The position numbers and the translations under genes were made by a program. This document shows, in pieces, positions 41,357 to 54,320 of a DNA stretch of 64,000 bases. Origin of the DNA: Cheiracanthium punctorium. Lineage: Eukaryota > Arthropoda > Arachnida > Araneae > Cheiracanthiidae. The stretch covers positions 310,001 to 374,000 of the forward strand of contig JAWZYV010001785.1 in NCBI GenBank assembly GCA_038373885.1. Direction: 5' to 3'. The first letter of the stretch is position 1. Each line of letters begins with the position of its first letter. Under the pieces are notes generated by a model. That model was not told where the DNA came from, did not search any database, and saw only the letters and a program-made list of their open reading frames with translations.

Positions 41357-43567
41357 TCTTATAAATAAAAATGAAATTCTGTTTGTTTGTTTGTTTGTTT
41401 GTGGATTTGATTCGTTACAAATCCACAAAAATGGACCTATCGGCCTGAAATTTAGCACAGATATGTAAAATAATATAGAATAAATCATAGTCCACTTTAA
41501 AACTTTGAAAGTCCACCCGTTCCCGGAATTTAAGAGATTTTTTATGCTCTTCACGCAAAATTCTTTCCGTAATTGTAACCCCTGTAGTGAAAAAAGTGTG
41601 AAATAAGGATCGTGGTTGCCATGTGTGGCGATTTTGCCGAATAAAATGTTTTAAATTCTGAAAGTAAAAATAAAAGAATAGTAATTATTTTTTTTTTGTT
41701 AGTTTATATTCGTAAGGTTATTTTTTTTAAAATTATAATATCGTGTGCATGGGAAATCAGAGCAGGAATGTAATGCTTTACACGCAAAACAATAAGAATT
41801 GAAGATTTCAGAGGCTAATGTGTAAATTTTTTTAGTTTGGCGAAAAAATAAAATGGCTGAAATATGGATTTTGAGTAAGTGAGTTCTAGCGGTTTGCACA
41901 GTTTTCGGCTTGGCGCAATTTATTGAGAGCTTAAGGAAATAGATTTTTGAAAACAAGTGCAAAGGTTTTATTAGAATACAGCGTTAAATTTTAATGATCC
42001 GTGAAGAAATAATGCAGTTATTAAGGAATTTCAAGCGATCTAACTCCAGAATTCCCGCCAATTGAGTACATTGATTTAAGTTGGGGGAATTCCGCCAAAT
42101 TTCAGAAAATTGAAATCTTCTCATTTAGTACATCGGAGTAACGATGAATAAAACACATTATAGTTGATAATTAAAAAAAAATCGGCTGTATTAAGGGATT
42201 CCAATTTTCAAATAAATGCGTGCTACTCTTTGGCGGTCGAACCATTTCCCATATTGAGTGCTGCTAAGTCAATGCTTCGAATGATTCCCTGAAAAAACTC
42301 TTGCAAAATGGCGTATGTTGGCACTTTGGCGAGGCTTAGATTTGAAACTGGATTTTATTTGAGACTGGTATATATAATAACACTGGTTATAGATAAAAAT
42401 GAATGTTGGTATGTGTTTATGAAGTTGAAAAACTCCAGCCCCGTTGAGCACCGTTGCACGATGAAATTTGGTTCACCTAATTCTTTTATGATGGAGAAGG
42501 TTTTTATGCTATCCGTTTTCCTTAAGTTGCCACTTGGTGCCGCAGCACAACGTTGAATTCTATTCCGTTTAGCCGTTTGCTATGCGAATATCGTCCAACC
42601 GATTTCGATGAAATTTGGTACACGCGGATATTAGAACACGGAGAATATTTTTCACTATCCATTTTGCTGTAACTTGCCGCTAAATGGCGCTGAAAAGCAT
42701 CAACTTCTATACCGTTCGACCGATCGGCATAAAATTTTTTATACTTACACATTTGAGCACGAAGAATATATTCTAACTGCGTTCCTTTTGATGTTACTCA
42801 CCACTAGATGACACTGCAATGCATTATTATTTTAACTCGCCACTAGATGACGCTGCAGCAGGCCAAATTCTTGACCATTTAAACGGTCGCTATGAAAATC
42901 AGTATACATAGCTATTTGAACAATGAGAATATTTTGGCGTTATCCATTTTGATATAACTCGCCACTTGACGGCACTGTAGCAAATCATTACTTTAATTAA
43001 CTACTAGATGGCTCTGCAGTGTATCACTTCTTGACTGTGCAAATGATCATTATGAAAATTGGTATACATAGATAGTTGAACACGGTCGCTATGAAAATCA
43101 GTATACATAGCTATTTGAACAATGAGAATATTTTGGCGTTATCCATTTTGATATAACTCGCCACTTGACGGCGCTGTATACTTAGGTATACATAGATATT
43201 TGAACACGGGGAAGAGTTTGGCGCTATTCATTTTCCTATAACTTGCCACTAGATGTCGCGTCAACACATGAACTTCAGGACTGTCCAGCCGATAGTCATG
43301 AAAATTCGTATACATCGATATCTGAATGCGAAAAATATTTTCGCCGTATCCGTTTTGCTAAAACTCGCCACTAGATTGCGCTACGCCGCATGGCCTTCTG
43401 CACCGTACAAACGATTGCCTTGCAATTCGGTATGCATGATTATTGGACACAATATAACGCGATATCCACTTTGCTATATCTGTTTATTACAATGAATAGT
43501 AATCACCACAAATCGTAATATCAAAAAGTCCATTCATTCCCGTGCGAAGAACGGGTACTTCAGCTAG
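41357..43567 (+). mobile_element. Non-autonomous Helitron, 2.2 kb (H1)
   Basis: The 5' end TCTTATAAATAAAAATGAAA followed by TTCTGTTTGTTTG is a typical arthropod Helitron start. The 3' end has a hairpin CCCGT...ACGGG (43540-43556) about 7-8 bp before CTAG, and the element sits between an A (41356) and a T (43568), the Helitron target. It encodes no Rep/helicase. Its right half consists of tandemly diverged modules with CGCCACTAGATGRCGCTGCA-type sequence. Confidence 0.85.
42883..43180 (+). repeat. Duplicated module inside Helitron H1
   Basis: A segment of about 93 bp starting CGGTCGCTATGAAAATCAGT and ending CACTTGACGGC(A/G)CTGTA occurs at 42883-42975 and 43084-43176, nearly identical. More diverged units of the same kind (each with a TATACATAGATATTTGAACA-like word and a GCCACTAGATG word) extend from about 42560 to 43480. 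Confidence 0.85.
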
Positions 43568-43711
43568 TATATGTATAAATAGACGGAATTTCATCACTAA
43601 TCCAAAAATTTCGGGGGGGGGGGGGAATATCGAGATATATCCCCCTACTGGGGTATATCCCGATATAAACAAACTGGGATATATCCCCCTGGCTACGCCC
43701 CTGGGTCACAA

Positions 43712-44229
43712 CATGCTTAAAACCGAACATACCATGTCAGAAAAATTTTAGACACCTCCTCTATAGATTGTGCACAATGAATCTCTGTGTATCTGACTCA
43801 ACTCTCAGAAAGACATTTTGCAATAAAGGGCATAGCCTAAACTGGCTCACCCATTTAGGAAAATATCTGAAAAGTGCTGCCACGCTTAAAATTATTTTAT
43901 TTTCACTGAATGATTCATATCGCTCATAGATTTCTCGTTTGTAAAAGAGTGAATTATAACAGATAGTACGCAAAAATTTTGTGGAGTCTCTCTCATAATT
44001 TCTTTAAAAAGGTGTAAAATTTGTATGATTGGGCTGTTGGTAAAGTAATTTCGTTTCTTCAAAACAGAGGACTTCATTGTATTTTCTCACAGTCAACTTC
44101 ACACTTAAGAGGCATAATCATTACACATTTTGGCAGCTGATTTAGCAAGACTTGCTGGCGAAAAAGTTCGGTTGATTCCACACAATAATGTTACACAATA
44201 GTTAGGTATCCTTTCAAATATGGAAAGTG
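43712..44229. other. Non-coding AT-rich DNA
   Basis: I see no gene. Confidence 0.4.
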
Positions 44230-44590
44230 AAAAGCAGATTTTTTGGCATATCTTGATTTTCTACTTATGAAAAGGTAAAAATGCTGTTCAAGTAAGAAAA
44301 ATTGATCCGAAGCGTATGGAGAAGATGTATTGAAAGAACGCCAGTGCCAAAACTGCTTACAAAATTTTTGATCTGGCAATTTTAATGTTGAAGATGCACC
44401 ACATTCTGGAAGACCAGTTGAAGCCGAGGAGGACTCAGTAAAGGCCTTAATTAATGCAAACTGGCTAATGGCAATTCGTGAAATCGCTGAGAGATTGAAT
44501 TCGTCGAATTCGACCGTTCATGATCATTTGAAAAGCCTAGGTTTAATCTCAAAGTTCTTCCTCATGCTCTTACGAAACGAAATTAATTTC
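44230..44590 (+). pseudogene. Mariner transposase N-terminal relic
   Basis: Reading across frames gives FWHILIFYL-stop-KGKNAVQVRKI, then SEAYGEDVLKERQCQN, then SGNFNVEDAPHSGRPVE, ALINANWLMAIREIAERLN and SSNSTVHDHLKSLGLIS. This is the paired-type helix-turn-helix DNA-binding domain of mariner transposases, in the right order. At least one frameshift and two stops are present. The catalytic DDD core is absent; sequence degenerates after about 44590. Confidence 0.82.
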
Positions 44591-47139
44591 CGAACAACAT
44601 ATTTTTTAAAAAGATCAAATAGCCTCAATAAAGCTGGAGAATAAAGACGTTCATGTGCTCCCTAAATAATACTGCGTATGGTAAGTATTGATCTCATCCA
44701 ATGATCTATCTAGATTTTGTTCGCAAATAGTACACGTACAACGCAAAATAATGATGAAAAAAAGAAAAACAAAGGATGCCGAACATGCCATTTACAAAAC
44801 AGCTTCAGTCAGCATACAAAGGTCGCTTTTGATAGCAAAATAATCCATAACATTTTTCATCATCTTCGTTGGAAAAGGTTAATAGAGGGGGAAAAAATAT
44901 GTAAGTTTCACTTCCCACTTGCACTACAAACAAACTGAAGATTTACAAAAACAATCTGATGCTTACTTTTTTTTAAGTAACTGGCACCTGTTTGAAAGGT
45001 CACTTTTAATAAAGATTTCTCACATTTTCATAAATAAATTATATAAAACGAAATAGAACTCAATAAATTTTCATTAGCCGTGGAAAACATTGGATGGCGT
45101 AATCATGAAAAATGAATGAAGGCTTCACAAATTACTTGTAGCAGAGAATAACAAATGGAGAAGTATGGGCGATTAATCTATTTCTATCGTTTAATCATTT
45201 CGTGATTAGTTTTTCTTCAGGGGAAATTAAAAAGACATGATGAATCACTCATAGTGAACATTTATTTCATAATTTAAAATTTTTATTTTAAAAGAAGTAC
45301 ACCGAATCTATTAATTAGTTGGATAATACCCCACAAAACGGGATATAACCGGTCTGAAAGTATTGAAGAAAGCGAAACTATGAAAATTTATTTTGATTTT
45401 ACAATAAATAAATAAAATCAGACAGTTGGTGCATTTAAAGGAGGATGAGGGTACCGGGGAGGGGGGTGACAAAGTAAAAAGGTTGAAAATATTTTTAATA
45501 TGTTGTGAAAACGTTTAAAATAAGTTAAAATCAACGGTGAGAGGTTACGGATTCGATTCCGGAAGACCACCCAACCGACCGACTACCTACCTATATAATT
45601 CAAATTTAAGATATTAGAATCTCAATAGAAATCTCAATCATTGTATTTTGGATACGTAGTTCTCATGATTAAAGAGTTTGCCGACAACTAGACGAAGGGA
45701 TCGGGTAAGAGAAAAGTGGAAAAATATTTCTGTTGCAGGATTGACAACTGACCTCTGCTTATGTTAAAAAAAAATAAATATGCAGATTTAAAAAAAATGA
45801 CGATTGAAATTCTCTGAAAATATTTAGAGTACTAGTTTAATTTTCCTAGCCCATTGATTGTACGCCACTGCGTATGTGCACCTTAAATCTTTGGATCTGA
45901 AATTTCCCTAGGTGGTGGCTAGCAGTTTCCAAGTCGTGCTAATAGCCAAAAGTCTCTCTCATTCCGGTGAGAATCCAAATCGTGGCGGGAAATTCAAGGA
46001 AGGACGCATATTAGCTCTAAACGACACACGGGCAGTCCTCTCCTCTCCTAGCAAACAAATGAACAATTACAATTTGTGAGACAAGTTCTGGCTTAGCATT
46101 TCCGCAATCATACACTTTTATTCCAAGAGCCTATCTATGCTTAATGCCCGACATCTTTGACGTCTATAAAGAACATAAAATCCAACAGAAGAAAAAAAAA
46201 AAGGCATACTCTTTTATTGTCACTTTATTCGTGTAACATAGCAGCGAGATTCGGTCAGTTGCTTCCTTCCCGACCCGAAAAGAAAAAAAATCGCTAATGA
46301 ATCTCCTTTATCAGAGAGTTTTTCCTTCTAGTATTTACAAACACACATTTCGCGGAGTGTGTAGAAACAGAAACATGTTTCTAAACCATCGCCAAAAAAG
46401 AAAGAAAGTGGCGGAATCTCTCCTAGTCTTTCTTCAACACCACTTTCCCTCCATCTTTTTGCACAACTGTGAACAAAAGATGGGAAGCTGAAAGAGACAG
46501 GAGAATAATAGAGAGCCAATGTTGCCAATGGAGTAAAAGAAATAATTTATATAAAAAAAGAGGCAATCTCCGTACTACACACAGAGAAACGAAATGAGGA
46601 AATGATAGACTCTCTCTCTCTAACCGAGTTTTCAAGTCAATGGACCTCGCTGCCCAAGTAACTGAATCAACTTGCAATCCCAGAAATTTCTTTTATTCGG
46701 AGAGAGATGGCCTTTTTTTTTCTTTTCCCTCCTAAGTAGGTCGCTATGGAAACACATACGCTTGTTTGGAGTTCAGAAGAAATTGAGAGGCTGTGGGCAC
46801 TTCTATCCTAGGAAAAATTCCTAATATGTTTGCCAAGAATATTTTGAATTCATATAAAGCTATCGGAAAATTAAAGTTTCACTGATACGATGATTCTGCG
46901 TAGCACTTTTGGGGAAAAAAGGGCCAAAATTTCATTTAAATTTCTATTAAATGTAGCGTAAATACGAACGCGAGTGATTAAAATTCCTTAGTATTATTAG
47001 GTAAACTGACACTTTTTCTTTTCTTTTAAATAAAATAACATAAACATCAGTTTTCAATGCAGCCTTAGTATTATAATGAATGGTATATTATTTCCCAAAG
47101 AGCAGACATTTGTTCATCAGGCCTTCGCCACTATTAAGG
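44591..47139. other. Non-coding DNA with a SINE scrap
   Basis: I see no gene. At 45535-45600 GAGGTTACGGATTCGATTCC looks like a pol III box B with flanking arm, probably a small tRNA-like SINE fragment. A short TC repeat lies near 46609-46620. Confidence 0.4.
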
Positions 47140-47290
47140 CCTGAAGTATATTGATTGACCATTTTACTACGGGTTCGAGCAGTAGGCAGCCAACGTTACC
47201 CCGTATGAAGGGACAAACAACAGACACAAGACGGGAATCGAGCCCGGCCGGACCTAAGGATACAATTAGCCACTACACCATCTGGATGAT
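47140..47290 (-). repeat. tRNA-derived SINE fragment
   Basis: The minus strand starts CCAGATGGTGTAGTGGCTAA (box A pattern) and continues TTGTATCCTTAGGTCC, then GGGCTCGATTCCCGTC (box B pattern) at tRNA-like spacing. The arms do not fold into a complete tRNA, so it is a SINE head or tRNA pseudogene. Downstream sequence CCTTCATACGGGGTAACGTT has no family partner in this window. Confidence 0.6.
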
Positions 47291-50200
47291 TAATGAATTG
47301 TATGGATGGCTAATTATTGTTGCTTTGAGGACATGATCAGTGCCGAAACTGGAGTTTTCGTCAACCGGGCAAAATCTAATTTTGGCGCTCCCCTAAACAC
47401 GGCGCCGCCCGGAGGACGTGCCCCGCTTGTCTTCCTCTAGTTGCAACTCTGGGGGCATGATAACTCAATGCTTTGATAATAGTGAAAAGAACACCTTGGC
47501 CTCCCCTTGTCTGAGCACTCCCGTGGCATGTGCACCGTTTGCCCTCTCCTAGACGCAGGGATGAGTCTGCGCAATTATGGACTCCAGCGGAGCATTAAAA
47601 GAAGTGTTTTTAATGGCAATTGCTGGTCCGTCCCACCTCATCTGCCATCGTACGTAACTGTACTGTCCGAATTTGATGTAGACTGGACACAATCTTACGT
47701 TTATTGTCCTTTCCCCAAATTTATGTATGGCAGAGTTTCTAGAGCTTTTTCCTCTGGTCGAGCACTTTGAGTGTTTTAAGGCTGGATGCGAGACGGGATA
47801 AGAGAGCGATTTACAGTTATTATGAGAGACGATACAGTTTTATTATTAATATGGAGGGAATTTACGAGACGAGACAAAGTTTCGCAAAACGAGACAAACA
47901 AAGCTTTACGATTGTTTTACGGGACGAGACAGATTTATTTGCACCGCGGTCTCGCGTCCATCACCAAAGATCTTGGCGGAGACCTAGCGTAAATTTGAGA
48001 TAAGTGATATGGAGGCTAAATGAACAAAACATTTTACCTCCATTCTCGGAGCACAGCCTGAGAGAAATCCTGCTTCGGAGAATGTAACGTATCGTATTAA
48101 AAATTAATCTTGAAGTTTTACTCTGTACTGCAGGTTTCGTTCGAAGAGGATTTTGATAATGTTTAAGTCTTCCATCTTTTCAAAATTGGCGGGCGATCGA
48201 CTTCCATTTCGGGCCAACAAATCACTGGAAAACTTAAGGTGTGGTGCCCGGCTGACGACAAACCCAGCCAGAAATCGCATTAAGTGATAGAGACTTCCTG
48301 GATATGCCCAGTGGATCGGAATACCACTTGTGTCGCTATTTATATTCCCTTTTTATTTAATTTAAGCCTATGTAGTCAGCCGGCGACGACTTATGGAAGA
48401 GTTTTTCCATTGCGCTAACCGTGAACTTAGATATCATATCTGTCAGTTTATTAACGGGAAAAGCAATCATGCCAAAAGCATCGATTCTAAGACACTTTTT
48501 AACACGATAGTTTTTTTTTCCCCCGCCCGATTGGGCAGATATGTCGTCCTCAAATTTGGTGAGATTTCGGAGATAACCTCAAAACAGCTGTACAGCATCA
48601 TTAATGTAATTTTACGAGGCTCAGAAACGAACTTTAAGTATTAGTATTTCCATCTCTTTAAATGCAAAGTTGTTACAAACGTTTATATACTTTTGGTATT
48701 GAGCTTGAAAGGAATGAATGCCGCTAAACTGCCATAGGCGTAACGTGTTGGAATTCTTTTGAGGGCTCCTGTAGAAAAACTACAGATGCTAAAGACACTA
48801 TTTTCAAAGGAAAGCATCATTCTGCAATCCATAATAACATAAATTTTGGTTTAATTTAAATAGAGAATATCTCTAACGTACGCATTAAAGGATGATTACC
48901 CATAGAATGTAATGGAATGGAATTGAATTCTTTTGGGTGTTAATGCTACATGCATCTTTTTCACTGAGATACATGGTACGGTGCGTAGGAATAACATGTA
49001 AATTTGGTAGAAATCGATGCCTTTTACTGCAGTTAGAGCACAGGCGGGCAGACAGAGAGACCAAAATAAATCATTTTCAACCTTGTTGGAAAGTGTTAAA
49101 AAAGTGAATTGTTTGTTAATGCACAGGTTACATCAATATCTGTCTAATCACTATGCATTCTATCTCGTGAAAGGTCTATCTTGATATAGCGTGCGGCTAT
49201 CGTGCACTGCTCTACAAGCCTCACAACAAGGCGTTAGTGTTAAAGAGGGTGTATATTAATTTAAAGGATGTCATCCTGATTAGTCTGTTTTTGATATAAC
49301 CTGTACATTGACGAACAATTCCTGCACTACTATGTTGTTCCTGTAACAATACTCATATTTCTATGCCAAAATTATTGCAATAAACCGACGTTTTCTCCAG
49401 TTATTTCAGATTTTGTGCTTGCAAATTTAATTTTGGACACCTGTGTATTCAGAACGTTCTCTAAACACACTTCTGCCCCCCATAAATCACAAAACGAACT
49501 CATATCCAGCCAACAATGAATGGCATTTTCACTTTTGTGTTCACTACTTCCTTCTTATACATGATGGAGAACATGCCCAATCGACATCTTCGAGCTTTCG
49601 AAAGTGATTGTTGCATCTTCCCACCCCCTTCTCTCTCTCCTTTTCTTGGAAAACAATAAAGGTGTGAAAATGAAAAATGCCTTTCTCATTATCCGCAAAC
49701 CCACTTTATAAATGCCTTTTTCTTTCGTGTCCATATAACTCGGTCTGTTTGAGTCTTTCATTGCAAAATCCAATAATGGATTGCTTTTCGTCAACAGTGA
49801 TAATTGAACAGTGGAGAAATATATATATATACATTTCTTTGTAGCAACAGAAAAAGCAAAGTTTACTTGTTGTCTTTTCTTTGAGCAGAAGCACATTTAG
49901 GCTGAATTTAATACGTTCGATCCATTTTCGATGAAAAAGTATAATAAATTTTCACATTTGTGGTTGAGTGTTTTAAACTTTAAATTCAGCTCTATCCAAT
50001 CTGTAATACCAGCGCTTAAAATTATGATTTATATCGAAGATCTGGGCAGTGGTGGATCTAGAAAAAAATTCAAGAGAAAGGCGATAAGTAGGGCGATGCA
50101 TATTAGCAGAAAATGGTCACTCTGCTAGTTCTTTAGCCTGATCAGTTTTAATCCTGAACTCGTGTTTAGACTGTTCTTGGGTTACGAGACTTATCATTAA

Positions 50201-50612
50201 AAAAGGCACAAATGAGGAGTTCTTTGACCAATGTTGATTTTCAAAATGATTCTTTGAATACTCTGCTGAGGCCCAGCGTTGCGCTTGAGCAATCGCTGAA
50301 TTCCGTTGGAACATTCAATGAAACATTCTGGGATGCTACCCTGTCCAGTGGGCCCTGACAGACAACTACGGACAGTGAAAGCTTCTTTAGCACTGAGCTT
50401 TGGGAGGTTTTTGATACTTTACATGGTAGTCTTGAAAATAATTAGAAGATATACATTTTAATATTTTTTAACTGTAAACTTCAAACAGTTCTTATTTGGA
50501 ATGAAGAAACTATTTAAAAGTACAAAGAGATTATATTTAATCGGAAACTGTGCAAAAAGCACTTTTGAAGCAAAGTGAAAAAAAAATCTACATAAGAAAA
50601 TATCATTTTTAA
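47291..50612. other. Non-coding DNA, one possible small DNA element
   Basis: At 47778-47966 GATGCGAGACGGG and CCGCGGTCTCGCGTCCATC are imperfect inverted ends around repeated GAGACGAGACA words, resembling a small hAT-type MITE, but no target duplication is seen. Elsewhere I see nothing, apart from short frames without recognisable domains (e.g. 49555-49896, minus). Confidence 0.35.
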
Positions 50613-51343
50613 TCTATATATATAAAAGAGAAGAGTTTGTTTGTTCGCTATACGCATCCAGACATTTCGACGGATCTGCACTAAATTTGGCACGCTGACT
50701 AAATAGGACAAGAGAAAGCTAATGCCGTAAAAATGAAATTAATAGAATTAATAGTTTTTGAGTTATTTTATGTTTTGTAAGTTTTTTGGCCATTTTTTTC
50801 GCATTTTACGTTATCGCGAGCTAAATTTCTGTCCGAATACTATATTTTTTATATCATCGGAAACTACAGAGTTTTCTTTTTCAAATACAATTTGTTACAA
50901 AATCGTACTTACATTTGCCGATTTTTGGAAATTTTTTAAAGGAAATCCTGTTTCGAAGAAAATGTACTGCTTTTAAAAATATGCTATTTTAAAACTGTCG
51001 CATCGAAAAACCTAACGGTAAAAAATTTTCCATCTTTTTACAGCTGATTAAACATTTATTTCTCCCTCTTTTAAATTTTGAACCGTGCAGAAATGTTTAT
51101 TAGATTTTTTTTATATTATTTTTTTTTTCTGAAAGCATCACAGGTTAAAATTCCCTTCCGTGATTGAAGAAACAGCAAATTTCCCCCCTTTCGTCCTGTG
51201 TGTCTATGGGTGTCGTGTGCAAGTGGTGGTGTGTAAGTGGGGATGAAGCGTTGCCAAGACAACTGACGGTGTTCTTTTTTTCATATGGCTTACGTTCTCA
51301 AGGTCGATCTAGCATTTAAAAGGAGAATCCGTCAGAAATAAAC

Positions 51344-51448
51344 ATGCGGGATTTATTTGAAATCGTTGCATTAGGAAGTATGACTCCTGAAGAATTTGAA
51401 GATAGTATTTTACACGGATTATCAATTCCCCGAGAAGATACTTACTAA
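51344..51448 (+). CDS. Short ATG-to-stop frame carried by Helitron H2
   Basis: This frame encodes 34 residues, MRDLFEIVALGSMTPEEF then EDSILHGLSIPREDTY. It is rich in acidic residues and reads like real protein against an AT-rich, stop-rich background. It is too short to assign. It could be a captured gene fragment or a relic of a Helitron or other TE protein. No splice signals are convincing around it. Confidence 0.2.
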   Translation: MRDLFEIVALGSMTPEEFEDSILHGLSIPREDTY

Positions 51449-51659
51449 ATAATTAGAGCCTCATAAAATATTTATAAATAAATTAAGCCCACTGCCAACA
51501 TTACATGTAAACAAACCTGGATTTTTAATAAAATAATTATAAAAACCTGGATTTTTAATTCATCTATCATTATTTTAGTTCTTATCTATTGTATATATGC
51601 CCAATGATTTGCCTCCAGTGATTCTTACTGGATTTGAAATAAAAAAATAATTTATGAGG

Positions 51660-52240
51660 AGCGCAGGTATTAGTGATAAATGACTATTAGAACACAACAG
51701 GTAGAAGGAGAGAAACCTAGCCACGTCCAATTCTCGGGAATCTCTGTACGCTGGCAAGTCCACTGTTCATTTCATTTTAGTTATTTATTTATTTATTTAT
51801 TTATTTATTTTTTAGTCCGGTGTACCTTTTTTTTTATCATTGCAGCGGGAGGATTCACATTCCTTCCCTTTACAATCTCATACTGACGACTGGATTCTTT
51901 GATTTTTAGTAGTTGCTTAGGTATTAGGGATAAAAGACTGTTAGAACACAGACAGGTAGAAGGAGAGAAGCCTAGCCACGTCCAATTCCCGGTAATCTCT
52001 GTAAGCTATCAGGTGCCGTGTTCTCTTTGTTGTTGTTGTTGTTGCAGCGGGAAGTCCAATGTTTTTTTTTAATCATTGTAGCGGTAGGATTCACATTCAA
52101 GCCTAGCCACGTCTAATTCTCAGTAACCTCTGTACGCTATCAGGTGCGTACTTCATTTTTTTTTTTCGTTGCAGCTGGAAGTCCCATGTCCTTTTTTTAT
52201 CATTGAAGCGTGAGGATTCACATTCCTTCCCTTTACAATC
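51660..52240 (+). repeat. Three tandem modules inside Helitron H2
   Basis: Each unit contains CCTAGCCACGTCCAATTC or CCTAGCCACGTCTAATTC, a GTAATCTCTGTACGCTATCA-like word, TTGCAGCGGGAAGTCC-like sequence and AGGATTCACATTCCTTCCCT. Simple repeats (ATTT)n at about 51780-51812 and (GTT)n near 52030 lie between the words. Units are about 150-260 bp and increasingly truncated to the right. Confidence 0.8.
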
Positions 52241-52564
52241 TATATATAAGGTCAATGGGCATTTCCCTTCCATTGCACGGGCAACGCCGGGTCATGCTGC
52301 TAGTATAAAATATTAGACTTACCCCAATAAAAATTTACCTAAATTCTGTACAAACAGACGAAAACAGGTTTTATTTGTAAATAAAAATTCAGTAAGATTT
52401 GATGAAACACAGCAAATATGGCTACCGAATATTCAAAAAGTGACTAACTCCAGGTAGTCTTAATACGCTTAATTCTGTTTTTTGCAGTCACATATATATA
52501 TTTATATTTATAAATTATTTATTACAAATGCCAGGCTTTAACAATTAAATCATTAGTCTTATGT

Positions 52565-52950
52565 CTTCAATATTTTTGAACAATATAATTAAAACTTTTA
52601 AGTCCAAAACACTTGTCAATATGTAATATGTCCATTGAGGATCCAGAGTCACACAGGCAACAAACCGGAGATTCCTTTAGTCCAATTCTGAAAAGATGGG
52701 CACTGAGACAATCGTGTCCTGTTAATAGACGGAAAGTGGCAACAGCACAATTTCGTGGGAGGTCCTGAATAGATGTTTTACTATCAAAGAGATGTTATCA
52801 GACCTTTCCCCTAGCTAATGTAGTCAAATCCAATTTAAATTTTTCTGCAAATTCCATTTTGATTAGACGTACAGCAGTATGAAAAGTTAAAGGAAGATTT
52901 GGTCTCTGCAAAACAGTAGCACCTTCTTTTGCGAGGTAATGAACATATTT
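52565..52950 (-). pseudogene. Non-LTR retrotransposon C-terminal fragment
   Basis: The minus strand reads HYLAKEGATVLQRPNLPLTF, HTAVRLIKMEFAEKFKLDLT, then after two stops QDLPRNCAVATFRLLTGHDC and LSAHLFRIGLKESPVCCLCD. The LPR...A.FRL.TGHDCL..HL.R.G....P.C.LC order is the RNase H-distal tail of jockey/CR1-like arthropod LINEs, with a CCxxC-type motif. Stops in the middle make it a relic. The rest of the element is absent. The style resembles chelicerate elements. Confidence 0.8.
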
Positions 52951-54204
52951 TTTAAATTAAAAGGTTCGTAGATAATACTTGCAATAAAAAGCGCATCGAG
53001 TCGGTACTTTTATAGCTCAGAGAGTTAAATGTTGACCCCGAGAAACTTTTTGGTTTAGGCCTCATTGTTGGAAATGGTTTCATAAAAAAACAAAAACAAA
53101 AAAAAACCCACCAACAACTTAGATCTGGAAAAAAGCAGAATTGTGAATGGAGCATACCTAAACGGTAAAGGTATAAAAATCGGGATTCCATTCGTTATAA
53201 AATCACACTGTCGGTTTAATAATTTGATAGCTTAATTTAAAATGCAACACTCCTCCCTTCTTTTTCTTGCAAGAAAATGGTTCATTCAGAACAATGAAAG
53301 GGATTCATTCTAAATGGCGACAGACTACGCTTAATGGTTCAAGTTAACTTTTAGCATACATGTGATCATTGGAGAACCCGAGAGTGGTAAGCAGCATTGG
53401 CGACCTATTCTCGATATGTTGAGGATTAAATAATTTTTTTTATAAATGAACGGGATCCAATAATTTTTCCTTTGGTGAGGAGGTTTGAGTAAACAGTATT
53501 TCAGTAACTTTATCTCCAAATCATAATAATTTTCACGGTCATAAAAAACAGAATATTTTATCTATTAGAACGCAGGATATTGTCTTAGCCCAGCACACGT
53601 AGAGAAAAATGAAATTTACAATGCTAATATTTCATACACTAAGATGATCTGTTCGTGGAGGTCAATAAAGAAATTCAACACAGCTCCCCCCCAAACCGCC
53701 CGCGTGGGATGAGGCAACGCAAGCCGCTTTTGCCCGGTTAAAGGGTGTGGTGCATACCGGTCCGTCTTTTCTGGATTCCTCTTGAATCGATTCCGTAAAT
53801 TGTAATTGACAATTAGGAAGCATTCAAAATCTACGATTTAAAAAAAAAAAGGGGGGGGGGTACGATTTTAAAAAAGGAATTTAGAACGGCTCATCAAAAG
53901 ATTATTTCCTGTTTTATCACTTTTCAAAAGAGAGACTCTCAGTTGCAGCTACCTGCTAGATTTTACTAAATATAATATTACATATCGATGATGAACGAAC
54001 GAGTTGCGATTGATATTATTTTGATAATGTACGAAGTTGAATTTCTTTTAGACAGAACACACGTTCGGAACTCGGACTGCCTACCTTTTCACGCCTTAGG
54101 AGCGATTAGCAACTCTCTTCGTTTTAGAATGCACAAAATATTGGATACAGAGGTGTCCCAAAAATATAGCAAAAAAATCTTTAGGGGAGGTTAAAAAAAA
54201 AAAA
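52951..54204. other. Non-coding AT-rich DNA
   Basis: I see no gene. Poly-C/poly-G runs lie near 53684-53693 and 53850-53860. Confidence 0.4.
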
Positions 54205-54320
54205 AAAAAGAATTCAGGATCACATAGCCATGTGGGGTCAAAAATGTTGTTTTCATACATTGGTTAATAATTCCTCTACGAAAGGTGTTGTGAAGTGTTA
54301 GTGAAATTTTCTATGCTGGG
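54205..54320 (+). mobile_element. Family Q MITE, one arm only
   Basis: GAATTCAGGATCACATAGCC, AAAATGTTGTTTTCATACAT and GGTGTTGTGAAGTGTTAGTG match the arms of the fold-back MITE at 30067-30393. The opposite arm is missing. Confidence 0.5.

Larger units (their letters stand above)
41297..43703. mobile_element. hAT-type (M1-like) remnant split by a Helitron
   Basis: The left piece begins (A)CGGCGCGTAGCCAGGAAAAT and the right piece ends CCCCCTGGCTACGCCCCTG. Between them lie 2.2 kb of Helitron. The flanking octamers GGCTACAA and GGTCACAA agree at six of eight positions, so the target duplication is only suggestive. The right piece also holds an internal palindrome around ATATCCCCCTACTGGGGTAT. Confidence 0.6.
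50613..52303 (+). mobile_element. Non-autonomous Helitron, 1.7 kb (H2)
   Basis: The 5' end TCTATATATATAAAAGAGAA is the canonical Helitron start, with an A before it. The 3' end GGGCAACGCCGGGTCATGCT then GCTAG is the canonical GC-rich terminus, with a T after it. There is no Rep/helicase frame. Internal features are a 34-codon ATG frame at 51344-51448 and three diverged tandem modules at 51660-52240. Confidence 0.9.

Noticed and set aside
47225..47285. A functional tRNA gene (minus)
   Set aside because: The spacing between box A and box B is tRNA-like but the stems do not close; it is better explained as a SINE fragment.
47340..47470. A small element with CATGATCAGTGCC and GGGGGCATGATAA ends
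   Set aside because: CATGAT is repeated on both sides but the ends are not inverted copies of each other.
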